A DNA stretch of 46,328 nucleotides, taken from assembly GCA_031376285.1 (NCBI GenBank), contig JANMDN010000008.1:1-46328 (forward strand), in the 5' to 3' direction. The translations under genes and the position numbers were made by a program. Of the stretch, positions 1 through 7,699 are shown piece after piece (the first letter of the stretch is position 1; the number at the start of each line of letters is the position of its first letter). A model generated the notes under the pieces. It did not search any database. It saw only the letters and a program-made list of their open reading frames with translations, and was not told where the DNA came from. This DNA is from JANMDN01 sp031376285 (GTDB lineage: Bacteria; Actinomycetota; Thermoleophilia; Miltoncostaeales; Miltoncostaeaceae).

Positions 1-275
1 CGCTGGATCTCGGAGCTTCGCCCGTCGAGCTTACCCTTGGAGATGTCTCGGGCCCGCCGCTCGCCGGTCGAGCCGGGAAGCATCCCGTACTCGGCGGTGA
101 CCCAGCCTCTCCCTTTTCCCCGCATCCAACCTGGAACGAACTCGTCGATCGAAGCCGTGCAGATGAGTCGTGTTTTCCCGACACTGACGAGCGCGCTGCC
201 TGCGCACCCCTCGATAAAACCGGGCTGGATCTCGATTGGGCGCAGCTCGTCGGGGCGCCGTCCGTCTGGTCGCAT
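1..275 (-). CDS. rph: RNase PH, N-terminal part (runs off the left edge)
   Basis: The minus-strand frame starting at ATG 275 reads MRPDGRRPDELRPIEI and continues with GSALVSVGKTRLICTASI, VPGWMRGKGRGWVTAEYG and MLPGSTGERRARDISKGK. These are the N-terminal blocks of RNase PH, the phosphorolytic 3'-5' exoribonuclease that trims tRNA 3' ends. About 91 residues are present and the rest lies outside the window. No long leader is visible. TACTAT (minus strand, 285-290) sits 9 nt before the ATG, so the message may be leaderless. It lies downstream of murI and an ECF sigma gene on the same strand; murI and rph are often neighbours in actinobacteria. The family assignment is clear from the sequence motifs. 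Confidence 0.93.
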   Translation of the reverse strand, partial: MRPDGRRPDELRPIEIQPGFIEGCAGSALVSVGKTRLICTASIDEFVPGWMRGKGRGWVTAEYGMLPGSTGERRARDISKGKLDGRSSEIQ

Positions 276-284
276 TCGCGCAGG

Positions 285-294
285 ATAGTAGGCT
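285..294. promoter_or_regulatory. Overlapping divergent -10-like elements
   Basis: On the minus strand TACTAT (285-290) lies 9 nt before the rph ATG. On the plus strand TAGGCT (289-294) lies 6 nt before GTG 301. The two would share bases, so the divergent transcripts would compete for polymerase. TAGGCT also lies 10 nt before the tRNA at 5700. No clear -35 is seen. The promoter role is an inference from spacing. Confidence 0.4.
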
Positions 295-300
295 CGGCCG

Positions 301-372
301 GTGCAACCCGTCGACGTCGAGATCGCCGAACTCGTCCAGGCGATGACGTCGTCGACGCGGAACGAGACGTGA
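301..372 (+). CDS. Possible 23-aa leader peptide or small protein
   Basis: GTG 301 opens a 23-codon frame (VQPVDVEIAELVQAMT...) whose TGA at 370-372 overlaps the GTG start of the next small frame at 369, the usual sign of translational coupling. It follows a TAGGCT -10-like element by 6 nt. No family is recognised. It could be a coupled leader for the 68-aa frame or chance. Confidence 0.3.
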   Translation: MQPVDVEIAELVQAMTSSTRNET

Positions 373-575
373 GCGACCCGCCGCCGCCGCCGGCGAGCTG
401 GGAGAACCGCAACTTCGCCCGCGCGGAGGCCATTTGGTTCATGCGCCACGCGAGCGCGTTGAAACGGTGGCCTGTGCTTGCCGAGGACTGGGCCCGGCGC
501 GTCGAGGCGCGTCGGGTCGCCGTCGAGGAGCCGGACCGCGGCGACATCACCTTCTTTCACGGGGCAGGTAGGTAG
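369..575 (+). CDS. Small hypothetical protein (68 aa)
   Basis: GTG 369 opens a 68-codon frame beginning MSDPPPPPASWENRNFARAE. A proline run is followed by a probably helical, Arg/Ala/Trp-rich middle with no signal peptide or membrane segment. It overlaps the upstream 23-codon frame by 4 nt and is divergent from rph. No family is recognised. The coupling and upstream -10-like element support it, but its size leaves it uncertain. Between 576 and 703 no gene is seen. Confidence 0.4.
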   Translation: MSDPPPPPASWENRNFARAEAIWFMRHASALKRWPVLAEDWARRVEARRVAVEEPDRGDITFFHGAGR

Positions 576-703
576 CGAGTCTCAAGGAGTCGGCGATCTC
601 GGCCGTAGTACCGTGGTCGCGCCGCGGTCGTCGCATTCGCTCGACGTCAATGCGTCTGGCGGCGGTAGACCTCCCTGGGACCCCGCCGGGGTAACCGTTC
701 AGG

Positions 704-1456
704 TCACTTGAGCGATCGGTCGATCGCGATGAGGCGGGCGAGTGGCACATCGGCCTCGATGCGCACCAGCACGCTCCCGTGACTCACGAGGAGGGTGTTC
801 ACGGCGAGGCGGGTTCGCTGGACGGTGAATTCGCCGCTCGGATCCTTAAAGGCCACCTGGTGAGGTGCGCCGACGAGCCCCACGGCCCTGCGGCCCTCGA
901 TGAGAAAGGTACTGACCTTCGTTGCGGGCCCCACCAACTTACGAGCGAAGGGCGCCTCGACCGACCCAAGGACTTCATTGATGACGAGCCCAAGGCCACT
1001 GCGACGCGCCTCCGGCAGCCCGCGGCGCGGCCTCCACCCCAAGGTGACCGCGGCGTTCGGACGGCGCCCCTCGACCTGCGCAGTGTCGGGCGTACCGAAC
1101 CGAGCCGGGAGAAGGAGGGGCTGACCGAGCGCGGCGACGGCGTTGGCAAGAGAAGGACGCGCGTCGGATGACATGAGTGGGAGCGGCGGAAGTGTTTCCA
1201 CACGGTCGATCTCGACCGCGTTTGTTCCAAGCCAGCCGCGGATCGTGTCGCGAAGGCGCGACGACGCCGCGTAGGAGACGGCCGCAGCGCCCAGGACCAT
1301 CGCGGCGACGAGCACGAACCGTCGCAGGCGGGGTGACGGGACCCTCACAGGCCGGGCAAGCGCCCTGGCCACCGAGGCCGCCAGATCAGGCGTCGCCGGG
1401 AAGTCGACATCGGCGGCGAGAGCACGCAGCTCGCGTTCGAAGCCATCGATTGTCAT
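704..1456 (-). CDS. Probable membrane-bound anti-sigma factor
   Basis: The 250-residue product has a short cytoplasmic N-terminus (MTIDGFERELRALAADVDFP), one transmembrane segment at about residues 45-65 (FVLVAAMVLGAAAVSYAA) and an extracytoplasmic domain of about 180 residues. The ATG overlaps the TGA of the ECF sigma gene by 4 nt, so the two are translated together, the normal arrangement for an ECF sigma factor and its anti-sigma. No HxxxCxxC zinc motif is seen, so it is not a classical ZAS anti-sigma. The anti-sigma role rests on topology and position rather than a conserved motif. It is the last gene of the murI operon, followed by about 430 nt before rph on the same strand. Confidence 0.7.
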   Translation of the reverse strand: MTIDGFERELRALAADVDFPATPDLAASVARALARPVRVPSPRLRRFVLVAAMVLGAAAVSYAASSRLRDTIRGWLGTNAVEIDRVETLPPLPLMSSDARPSLANAVAALGQPLLLPARFGTPDTAQVEGRRPNAAVTLGWRPRRGLPEARRSGLGLVINEVLGSVEAPFARKLVGPATKVSTFLIEGRRAVGLVGAPHQVAFKDPSGEFTVQRTRLAVNTLLVSHGSVLVRIEADVPLARLIAIDRSLK

Positions 1457-2073
1457 GACTCCTCCCCGATCACGACGCGCAGTCGCCCAAGCGCCCGGTG
1501 CGTTCGAGACTTCACCGTGCCCCGAGGGCAGCCGAGCGCGGCAGCCGTTTCCGCTTCCGAGAGGTCCAGGAGGTACCGGCAGCCGATGGCGAGGCGATCG
1601 TCGTCGCTGAGCGATTCGATGGCCGCGAGGAGTGCGCTGCGACGAGCCCGCGAGATCGCCGTTTCGTCTGGTGAGGGCGGCGGCTGCGCGGCGAGCGCCT
1701 CACCTTCGGCGCTCAGGCGAAGCGACTCGCGGCGATGTGCGGAGCGCCGGCGGTTGCGCGCCTCGTTCGCGATGATCGTCAGTAGCCATGGCCGGATGGG
1801 TGCGCCTTGGCGAAGGCGACCGATCGCGCGGTAGGCCTTGATGAACCCCTCCTGCGCGGCATCTTCGGCGTCGGCGGCGTTGCGCGTGATGAAAACGGCG
1901 GTCCGGAAAGCGATGTCTTGGTACTCCCTCACGATCTGAGAAAAGGCAGCCGCGTCCCCACCGCGTGCGCGGGAAACGAGATCCAGCTCGCTCGTCGGCA
2001 AGCCCTCCACTACCCCTTCATACACCCGCGGCGGCGGTCTGGTTCCGTCGGGATCAGATCCCCTGGTCGGCAA
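1453..2073 (-). CDS. ECF-family RNA polymerase sigma factor
   Basis: Region 2 is clear at about residues 44-115 (FRTAVFITRNAADAEDAAQE, IRPWLLTIIANEARNRRR). Region 4 is clear near the C-terminus (DLSEAETAAALGCPRGTVKS, a helix-turn-helix for the -35 element). At 206 residues it fits the ECF group, lacking sigma regions 1.1 and 3. The annotated ATG lies inside the end of ridA with a 20-nt overlap; in-frame GTG or TTG codons 16-25 residues downstream, just before SELDLVSRARGGD, are alternative starts. It is followed with a 4-nt overlap by its presumed anti-sigma partner. Its position after murI may link it to envelope stress, but that is only inference from location. Confidence 0.92.
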   Translation of the reverse strand: MPTRGSDPDGTRPPPRVYEGVVEGLPTSELDLVSRARGGDAAAFSQIVREYQDIAFRTAVFITRNAADAEDAAQEGFIKAYRAIGRLRQGAPIRPWLLTIIANEARNRRRSAHRRESLRLSAEGEALAAQPPPSPDETAISRARRSALLAAIESLSDDDRLAIGCRYLLDLSEAETAAALGCPRGTVKSRTHRALGRLRVVIGEES

Positions 2074-2446
2074 TGGCGTCGACCTCGATCTCGACGAGCA
2101 GGCGTGGGTCGATGAGAGCCGCGACCTGGACCATGGTTGCCGCTGGCCTCGCCGTCGAGAATGCCTCAGCGTGGACGCGCCCGACGACCTCCCACTGGGT
2201 GATGTCGGTCAGGTAGACACGCGTCCGGACCACGGAGTCGAGGCTCCCTCCGAGGGCCGTGAGCGCCTCGCTGATGATCTCGATCGCCCTTCGCGCCTGC
2301 GCTTCGAGACCCAGTGCCGGCTCCCCTTCCGCCGTCATTCCGGTCGTGCCGGAAACGAGGATGCGCTCACCGACTCGCACCGCGCGCGAGTAACCGACCA
2401 GGACCTCCCAGGGGCTCTGGAATGAGATCCGTGTCACCGAACTCAT
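2054..2446 (-). CDS. RidA/YjgF family protein
   Basis: The 130-residue protein has the RidA pattern: VGERILVSGTTGM near the start, VVRTRVYLTDITQWE in the middle and ARPAATMVQVAALIDPRLLV with the conserved arginine before the C-terminus. Family members hydrolyse reactive enamine/imine intermediates made by PLP enzymes, or have related roles; which applies here cannot be read from the sequence. The ATG overlaps the murI stop by 4 nt and the 3' end overlaps the sigma gene, so it lies inside a compact operon. Typical trimeric RidA proteins are 125-135 residues, matching this length. Confidence 0.9.
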   Translation of the reverse strand: MSSVTRISFQSPWEVLVGYSRAVRVGERILVSGTTGMTAEGEPALGLEAQARRAIEIISEALTALGGSLDSVVRTRVYLTDITQWEVVGRVHAEAFSTARPAATMVQVAALIDPRLLVEIEVDAIADQGI

Positions 2447-3264
2447 GCGGCCATCGGGTCGACCTGGTCCACATCTCCGAGGGGCATCTGAAGGAAACGC
2501 CCGCCGAGAGCGCGGAAGTCGGCTGGGTCTCCGCTGCAGGCGAAGCGGTAGCTGCCCTCGGCGCCGTTTTGTCGACGGAGTCCCTTACGCGCGAGGGCGC
2601 CCGCCATCTCGCGAGCGAGCTCCTCACCGCTCGAGATGAGGACCACGCCGGGAAGCGACCGCCGGATCAATCGCTCGACGATCGGGTAGTGGGTACAGCC
2701 GAGGATGCAGGTGTCGACACCCGCCGCGATGAGGGGCGCCGCGTAGCCTCGGACCATCGCGACGAAACCGTTGTCGACCGCGTCGCCGCGCTGGATCGCT
2801 GGGGCGAGGCTCGGGCACGCCATGCTCGTGACCTCGACGCCCGCGTCGTGGGCGTGAACCATCCGCTCGTACGAGCCGGAGGCGACGGTCGCGCTGGTTG
2901 CAAGGAGCCCAACCCGGCGATTGCGGGTCGCCTGGACCGCCGCGTGGGCCTCGGGACCCATGACCCCGATCACCGGGACGGGGACGTGTCGCTGGAGGGT
3001 GTCGAGGGCGGCGGCGGTCGCAGTGTTGCAGGCGACGGCGATGAGCTTGACGCCCTCGCCGACGAGCCACGCCGCAATCGCCAGAGCACGGTCGCGCAGC
3101 TCCTGCGTCGACCGCTCACCGTAGGGAAAGAAAGCTGTGTCCCCAAAGTAGACGAAGTCCTCGTTCGGAAGCTCAGCGAGGCACTCATCGAGAACCGTCA
3201 GACCCCCGACGCCCGAGTCGAACATGCCAATGGGGGCGCGATCGTTCGGAGGCGTTTGTCGCAT
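2443..3264 (-). CDS. murI: Glutamate racemase
   Basis: MurI interconverts L- and D-glutamate for peptidoglycan. The 273-residue product has the family signature IGMFDSGVGGLTV, the first catalytic cysteine in AVACNTATAAA (C79) and the second in ILGCTHYP (C190), plus the FVYFGDTAFFPYG block. Length is typical. The ATG at 3264 has no Shine-Dalgarno; TACGAT (3273-3278, minus strand) lies 8 nt upstream, fitting a leaderless transcript. It is the first gene of the run murI-ridA-sigma-anti-sigma, joined by overlaps of 4, 20 and 4 nt. Confidence 0.95.
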   Translation of the reverse strand: MRQTPPNDRAPIGMFDSGVGGLTVLDECLAELPNEDFVYFGDTAFFPYGERSTQELRDRALAIAAWLVGEGVKLIAVACNTATAAALDTLQRHVPVPVIGVMGPEAHAAVQATRNRRVGLLATSATVASGSYERMVHAHDAGVEVTSMACPSLAPAIQRGDAVDNGFVAMVRGYAAPLIAAGVDTCILGCTHYPIVERLIRRSLPGVVLISSGEELAREMAGALARKGLRRQNGAEGSYRFACSGDPADFRALGGRFLQMPLGDVDQVDPMAA

Positions 3265-3294
3265 CGCCGCGAATCGTACCCGGGTGCTACGGGG

Positions 3295-3786
3295 CTACGG
3301 CGCGGGAGTGATGCCCCGGTAGCCGCCCATCCAGTAGAGGAGCGGCCGACCGTCGCTGAGCTCGACCTCGATCACCCGCCCGATGAGGATCGAATGGTCT
3401 CCCCCGTCGACGACGGCGTCTCGCTGGCAGACAAGCCGCGCGAGCGCCCCCTCGAGGAGTGGTGCCCCGAACGGGCCAGCTTCCCAGGTGGCGTCCGAGA
3501 ACTTGTCCTCCCCAGCCCGGGCGAATCGGTTCGAGAGTCGCTCCTGATCCTCGGACAGGAGGTGGACGGCGAAGCCCTCGGCCCCGACGACGGGATCGTG
3601 GGAGGCGCCGTCCTTGCCAACGCAGACCAAGATGAGTGGCGGGTCGAGCGAGAGAGACGAGAACGCCGAGGCGGTGAGCCCCACAGGACCAAGCGAACCG
3701 GCCGCTGTGACGACCGTAACGCCGCTCGCCCAACGGCTGAGCGCGCCGCGAAACTGGTCGCGTTCGATGGCAGGGCTCGAATTCAT
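3295..3786 (-). CDS. Flavin reductase-like FMN-binding protein
   Basis: The protein matches the flavin reductase-like split-barrel family: FRGALSRWASGVTVVTA at the N-terminus, GLTASAFSSLSLDPPLILVC (the FMN phosphate-binding region), FAVHLLSEDQERLSNRFA, and a C-terminal DHSILIGRVIEVE block. Such proteins supply reduced FMN to two-component monooxygenases or act as the reductase component; no monooxygenase is adjacent. The longer in-frame start at 3876 adds 30 unrelated residues. ATG 3786 is preferred because the domain begins there and TACGAT lies 7 nt upstream (3794-3799). Length (163 aa) is typical. Its 3' end is 30 nt from murI, but murI appears to have its own promoter. Confidence 0.88.
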   Translation of the reverse strand: MNSSPAIERDQFRGALSRWASGVTVVTAAGSLGPVGLTASAFSSLSLDPPLILVCVGKDGASHDPVVGAEGFAVHLLSEDQERLSNRFARAGEDKFSDATWEAGPFGAPLLEGALARLVCQRDAVVDGGDHSILIGRVIEVELSDGRPLLYWMGGYRGITPAP

Positions 3787-4003
3787 GGCGCGGATCGTAG
3801 CGTCGCAAGCCCCGATGTGCCCCCTGCCAGGGTGTCCCAAGTCGTGGAGTTGCGTCTCACAGAGCGCAACCGGCACTTCGTGACCGTTGACACGACGATA
3901 GCGCGCGTCCTAGCGTCACATCGCCCAGTCAGAGCCTTCTTGGCGGCTCTTGGGACCATGACCCCTGGGGTCGTGGCAGGCGTTCGAACCGAGGGGGGAA
4001 ACG

Positions 4004-5110
4004 ATGCTTGCAAGAGGACGTGTCACCGCCGCCGTAGTCGTTGCCGGAGTGGCCGGCTCGATTTTCGCGGCGCCACTCGCAATCGGTGGGGTAAAGCACG
4101 AGAACGCGGTCGAGTTCACGCTGAAGTTCGGCTACGTGACGGGTCGGCCGCACCCGTACGGACAGACGATGACGCAGTTCGAAGCCAACGTTGAGAAGGC
4201 GTCAGCTGGCCGTATCGACGTCGTCACGCTACCGGTCTACGCGCAGGGAAGCGATGAGCAGCTCTACGCTGACATCAAGGGTGGCACGGTCGAAGGCGGA
4301 GCGGTCTCGACCGCCGTCTGGCCGAATACCGGCGGAGTGAAGGCATTCATTCCGCTGCAGATGCCGTTCCTACTCGACAGCTACAAGTTCGAAGAGCGGA
4401 TCATCAACGGCTCGTCAGGTGTCGCCAAGCGCATGATTGCCTCGGCGTCGGCGAAATCCGGCCTGAAGGTCCTTGGGGTGTTTGAGGGCGGTATGCGTCA
4501 CATCGTCACCAAGGACAAGCCGATCAACTCACTGGCCGACCTGAGCGGCAAGAAGCTCCGGGCGGTGCCCTCGAACCCGTTGATCGCCAACATGAAGGCG
4601 CTCGGCATCAGTCCGGTTCCGCTGACGGTCGGACAGGTGTTCCAGGGACTGAAGGATGGTGTCGTCGATGGCGCCGAAGCGAACTCAGCCCTGATCAGAA
4701 CCTTCAGGTGGAACGAAGCCGGCGGGCAGCACGTCTCGCTCATTAACTGGTTCCCGTTCCCGGCGGCGGTGGCGATGAACCAAGCCGCCTTTGACAAGCT
4801 CCCGGCGGACCTCCAGAAGGTCATCACCGACCAGGCCGTGGCCCTCCCGACATTCTCTATCAGCGTCGTCGATGGGACAGCGAACAAGATCGACATCCCC
4901 ACGCTGCTCTGCAATGCGGCTATCGGACCGGTGAAGTACCACAAGGTTCCGGATGCGGTTCGCAAGCAGATGATCAAGAAGTCGCAGGGTGTCATTAAGG
5001 CCCAGATCAAGGACCCAGAGGTCCGGGCGATCTACAACACCATCGCGCGACTCAAGTCGAAGTTCCCGACGCAGGACTCGGACCTTCCTCCCGCGACCTG
5101 CCTGGAGTAA
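4004..5110 (+). CDS. TRAP transporter substrate-binding protein, DctP family
   Basis: The 368-residue protein has a signal peptide (about residues 1-22), then the DctP fold: FTLKFGYVTGRPHPYGQTMT, YADIKGGTVEGG, LADLSGKKLRAVPSNPL and GQVFQGLKDGVVDGAEANSA, the last being a conserved ligand-pocket/hinge region. These extracytoplasmic proteins deliver organic acids to the DctQ/DctM membrane subunits. A strong Shine-Dalgarno (GAGGGGGG) precedes ATG 4004. No DctQ or DctM gene is present in the window, so it is an orphan here. The next gene, a lipoprotein, starts 5 nt after its stop. Confidence 0.92.
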   Translation: MLARGRVTAAVVVAGVAGSIFAAPLAIGGVKHENAVEFTLKFGYVTGRPHPYGQTMTQFEANVEKASAGRIDVVTLPVYAQGSDEQLYADIKGGTVEGGAVSTAVWPNTGGVKAFIPLQMPFLLDSYKFEERIINGSSGVAKRMIASASAKSGLKVLGVFEGGMRHIVTKDKPINSLADLSGKKLRAVPSNPLIANMKALGISPVPLTVGQVFQGLKDGVVDGAEANSALIRTFRWNEAGGQHVSLINWFPFPAAVAMNQAAFDKLPADLQKVITDQAVALPTFSISVVDGTANKIDIPTLLCNAAIGPVKYHKVPDAVRKQMIKKSQGVIKAQIKDPEVRAIYNTIARLKSKFPTQDSDLPPATCLE

Positions 5111-5114
5111 GTCC

Positions 5115-5678
5115 CTGAGGCACGTACTTGCAGTGCTCGCCCCGACCGTTGTGGTCGGGGCGACCCTTCTTCTTGCTGGGTGCGGTGGCGTACTCGGTGG
5201 AAAAGGGCTGAACGACGAGGCCGCCGGCAAGCTGGCCTCGGTCGCCTGCGCGATTACGAACGCATCCGGCGACGACACGAACTACGCCGCCGCGATCACG
5301 AACGCTCAGCTCGACATTACGTTCGAGGGTCTGCCTGAGGACGATCTGACGAAGAACCCGCGGCGCGTCGCGATCTTCAAAGAGCGGCGCGCCGAGCTGG
5401 CCCAGGCGAATGTGGACCTCACCGCGATCAAGCCAACCACCACGCTCGAGACGACGTTTGTGGACGCCGCAAAGGCCGACCTTTCCGAGGCGATCCAACT
5501 GGTCGAGTTCGACCTCAGGTGGGCCCCGGGAGACCCGAAGGCGCCCGACCCCCCTCAGGTCATCCCGACTCGGTTCTCCACCCTCGTCGAGGAGCAAACC
5601 GCCGATGGCCAGAAGCTCCTGAGGGTTTGTACGGTGCCCGCCGACCTCGCCCGACGATCAAAGGCCTACGGCGGCTGA
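5115..5678 (+). CDS. Lipoprotein of unknown function, probable CTG start
   Basis: The frame carries a clear lipobox (TLLLAGCGG), so the mature protein should be lipid-anchored at the outer face of the membrane; about 165 residues with no recognised domain follow. The start is unusual. The only near-cognate codon giving a proper basic n-region (MRHVLAVLAPTVVVGATLLL) is CTG 5115, which lies 7 nt after GGAG (5104-5107) at the end of dctP. GTG 5133 is the alternative but leaves no positive charge before the hydrophobic stretch. No ATG, GTG or TTG lies between the dctP stop and 5133. The 4-nt gap after dctP suggests an operon, so it may assist the same transporter, though that is not shown. Confidence 0.75.
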   Translation: MRHVLAVLAPTVVVGATLLLAGCGGVLGGKGLNDEAAGKLASVACAITNASGDDTNYAAAITNAQLDITFEGLPEDDLTKNPRRVAIFKERRAELAQANVDLTAIKPTTTLETTFVDAAKADLSEAIQLVEFDLRWAPGDPKAPDPPQVIPTRFSTLVEEQTADGQKLLRVCTVPADLARRSKAYGG

Positions 5679-5699
5679 GCCGGTAGGCTCACGCCCAGC

Positions 5700-5774
<75 letters not shown>

Positions 5775-5829
5775 GCCACTTTTGCAGGTGTTTCTTGTAC
5801 AGCGGCGCTGGCGAGAAGGCCCGAAAAGG

Positions 5830-5856
5830 CCAAAGTGGTAACAAAGTGGTAACATG
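5830..5856 (+). promoter_or_regulatory. GTGGTAACA direct repeats: integrase promoter and possible arm sites
   Basis: Two copies of GTGGTAACA, 10 nt apart, precede the integrase start. The second copy contains TAACAT (5850-5855), a -10-like element 8 nt before ATG 5864. The same paired repeat recurs at the two downstream att regions (about 21690 and 29210), where no gene start follows. It may be an integrase arm-binding site that also autoregulates the integrase gene. Confidence 0.5.
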
Positions 5857-5863
5857 CGCTCCA

Positions 5864-7009
5864 ATGGGAGGCGATTTGGAGCGCACAAATGTGCCCGGCG
5901 TCTATCGACGCGGGAGTCGCTACGTGGTCGCCTACCGCGACCCGTCCGGCACCCAGCGCAGGCGCACCGCCAAGACTCTCGCCGAGGCCTGGGCGCTGAA
6001 GGCCGAGCTGACGACCGACGTGCACCGGGGCGAGTACCGGGAGCAGTCGCGACTGACGCTTGCCGAGTACGCGGACGAGTGGCTGCGTACCTACACCGGC
6101 CGCACGAGTCGCGGTATCCGTCAGACGACGCTCGACGAGTATGCGGCCGACCTGCGGGGCCACATCCTTCCGGTCCTCGGCAGGCGCCTTCTGTCGGACA
6201 TCGAGCCGAGAGACGTGAAGATCCTCGCGGCTGATCTCGCCGCTGGTGGGCGTCGCCCGGCGACGGTGCGGGCGATCATGTCGCCAGTCAAGGCGCTGTT
6301 TGCGACGGCGCTTGAGGACGGCCTGATCCGGATTAACCCGTGTGCCGGGATGCGCCTGCCGGGGGGCACGACTCCGGATCGGCACGCGCGGGCGCTGACC
6401 GAGGACGAGCTGGCGGGGCTCCTTGCGGAGACGCCGGTCGAGTGGCGGATCCTTGTCCGGTTTCTCAGCCAAACGGGTCTTCGCACAAGTGAGATGCGCG
6501 CGCTCCGTTGGTCGGACATCGACCTCGAGGCTCGCCGTGTCCGCGTGCGGCGGCGGTTCTATATGGGTACCGAGGATGCGCCTAAGAGTCGCTACGCGAT
6601 TCGCGATGTCCCGATCTCGAAGACCTTCGCGGACGAGATGCGTGGATACCGCAGTCGCAGTGACTACCCGGGCGATGGTGACCTGGTGTTCTGCACGAAG
6701 CTCGGCACGACCCTTGACAGTCAGAACTTTTTGAATCGCGTCGTGCGTCCTGCGGCGATCCGCGCGGGCGTGTCGTGGGCGGGAGTTCACACGCTGCGCC
6801 ATACGTGTGCGTCGATGCTCTTCCGCTCGGGTTGGAACGCGAAGCACGTCCAGATGCTGCTGGGTCACCACTCCCCCGCCTTCACCCTCTCGACCTACGT
6901 GCACCTGATGCCGGACGACCTGCCGGAGCCGGTCTTCCGCGAGGACTTGGTCTCGGATCAGGCCGCTGAGCGCCAGTCCGCTCGCGGGCGGCTAAGACTC
7001 GTTCCTTGA
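5864..7009 (+). CDS. Tyrosine site-specific integrase
   Basis: The 381-residue protein has an N-terminal arm/AP2-like DNA-binding region (GVYRRGSRYVVAYRDPSGTQ), a SAM-like core-binding domain (about residues 65-155, LTLAEYADEWLRTYTG) and the catalytic domain. Visible catalytic residues are R207 in TGLRTSEMRALRW, H309 and R312 in HTLRHTCASML, H335 in LLGHHSP and the nucleophile Y345 in LSTYVHL. It integrates or excises the element at the tRNA, whose attL core is 90 nt upstream. The longer in-frame start at 5795 lies in the attachment region. ATG 5864 is favoured by TAACAT 8 nt upstream, though TTG 5876 after GGGAGG is possible. A terminator follows at 7111. Confidence 0.95.
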   Translation: MGGDLERTNVPGVYRRGSRYVVAYRDPSGTQRRRTAKTLAEAWALKAELTTDVHRGEYREQSRLTLAEYADEWLRTYTGRTSRGIRQTTLDEYAADLRGHILPVLGRRLLSDIEPRDVKILAADLAAGGRRPATVRAIMSPVKALFATALEDGLIRINPCAGMRLPGGTTPDRHARALTEDELAGLLAETPVEWRILVRFLSQTGLRTSEMRALRWSDIDLEARRVRVRRRFYMGTEDAPKSRYAIRDVPISKTFADEMRGYRSRSDYPGDGDLVFCTKLGTTLDSQNFLNRVVRPAAIRAGVSWAGVHTLRHTCASMLFRSGWNAKHVQMLLGHHSPAFTLSTYVHLMPDDLPEPVFREDLVSDQAAERQSARGRLRLVP

Positions 7010-7110
7010 GCAATTGGAGCGTTCGAGTGAGGTTGCGCGGTACACTGGACCGCGCTGACGGATCGGTTAGTAGGCCTCGGCCGAATGCAACCGAAGTTCC
7101 GCAGCCCCTG

Positions 7111-7141
7111 GGGCCCCGGATCGCACGGGGTCCTTTTCTTT
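7111..7141 (+). terminator. Rho-independent terminator after the integrase gene
   Basis: GGGCCCCG (7111-7118) pairs with CGGGGTCC (7126-7133) across a 7-nt loop to form an 8-bp stem with one G-U pair, followed at once by TTTTCTTT. It lies about 100 nt after the integrase stop and ends that transcript before the convergent excisionase-like gene. Confidence 0.75.
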
Positions 7142-7209
7142 GTCGAACGGCCAATCGGCCGTCTGGTTTCTCGCCCTCCGGTTCCATGAGTTGAGGAGAG
7201 CAGCTCCCT

Positions 7210-7605
7210 CTACGCCGCAGATCTGCGCCCAGCGAACGATCGCCTGGGGTTTGTGCTCTCGCTAAGGTACGCGTCGAGTTCATCGCGAGCGATGAGCGTC
7301 CGCCCGCCGTCTTTCACGCGGGTGAGCTTGCCCTGGGAGAGCAGGTCGTCGATTCGCTGGCGCTTCGTTCGAAGCAGCTCGGCCGCTTCCGGGATCGTGA
7401 GGTACGGCGACGACCGGCGCGGGGCCTCAGAGCGAGCGGCGAGGATCTCGGCTGCCCGTTGTGCAATCCGCTCGACGTCAATGGAGGCGAGCTGGACTGT
7501 CACGGCGACGGGCCTCAACTCGGTACGGCCGTCTGTCTGCGTATTCACGGCGGAGACTCCCGAGGCTCGTCTGGCGGTTCGATTCATTGCTGCTAGTTTT
7601 ACCAT
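7210..7605 (-). CDS. Excisionase-like helix-turn-helix protein
   Basis: The C-terminal half carries a MerR-like HTH of the excisionase type: SPYLTIPEAAELLRTKRQRI followed by DLLSQGKLTRVKDGGRTLI and ARDELDAYL. Such small proteins bend DNA at att sites to steer the integrase toward excision, or act as regulators. The N-terminal half (about 60 residues) is unmatched. ATG 7605 (MVKLAAMNRT) is used here; ATG 7626 or 7586 are alternatives because the operator-like palindrome at 7600-7615 overlaps this region. It converges on the integrase gene across the terminator. Its place beside the integrase supports the role. Confidence 0.8.
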   Translation of the reverse strand: MVKLAAMNRTARRASGVSAVNTQTDGRTELRPVAVTVQLASIDVERIAQRAAEILAARSEAPRRSSPYLTIPEAAELLRTKRQRIDDLLSQGKLTRVKDGGRTLIARDELDAYLSESTNPRRSFAGRRSAA

Positions 7606-7615
7606 ATAGCTGGTA
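7600..7615. promoter_or_regulatory. Palindromic TACCA-N6-TGGTA site at the excisionase-like gene
   Basis: TACCA and TGGTA flank a 6-nt spacer, and the core CCAGCTATATGG (minus strand) recurs exactly at 16169-16180 before the RHH-like gene and in degenerate form at 14791-14824 before the relaxase. This suggests a common regulator for the mobility genes. A related TACCA-N4-TGGTA palindrome precedes higA at 17504. Confidence 0.5.
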
Positions 7616-7699
7616 TATCTGTCCATGCCTCCCTAGACGCGAGCGGTTGGCTCCGCCGCGGTTGGTTGATGCAGGTGGGCCTGAACCCTGGAGTCCCAG

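Noticed and set aside
2314..4194. 626-codon plus-strand open frame.
   Set aside because: Antisense to ridA, murI and the flavin reductase gene; low-complexity charged product with no domain.
7031..7091. GGTTGC...GCAACC possible stem enclosing a motif similar to 286-310.
   Set aside because: The similarity is about 20 nt around TAGTAGG-CTCGGCCG without shared structure; no RNA family recognised.
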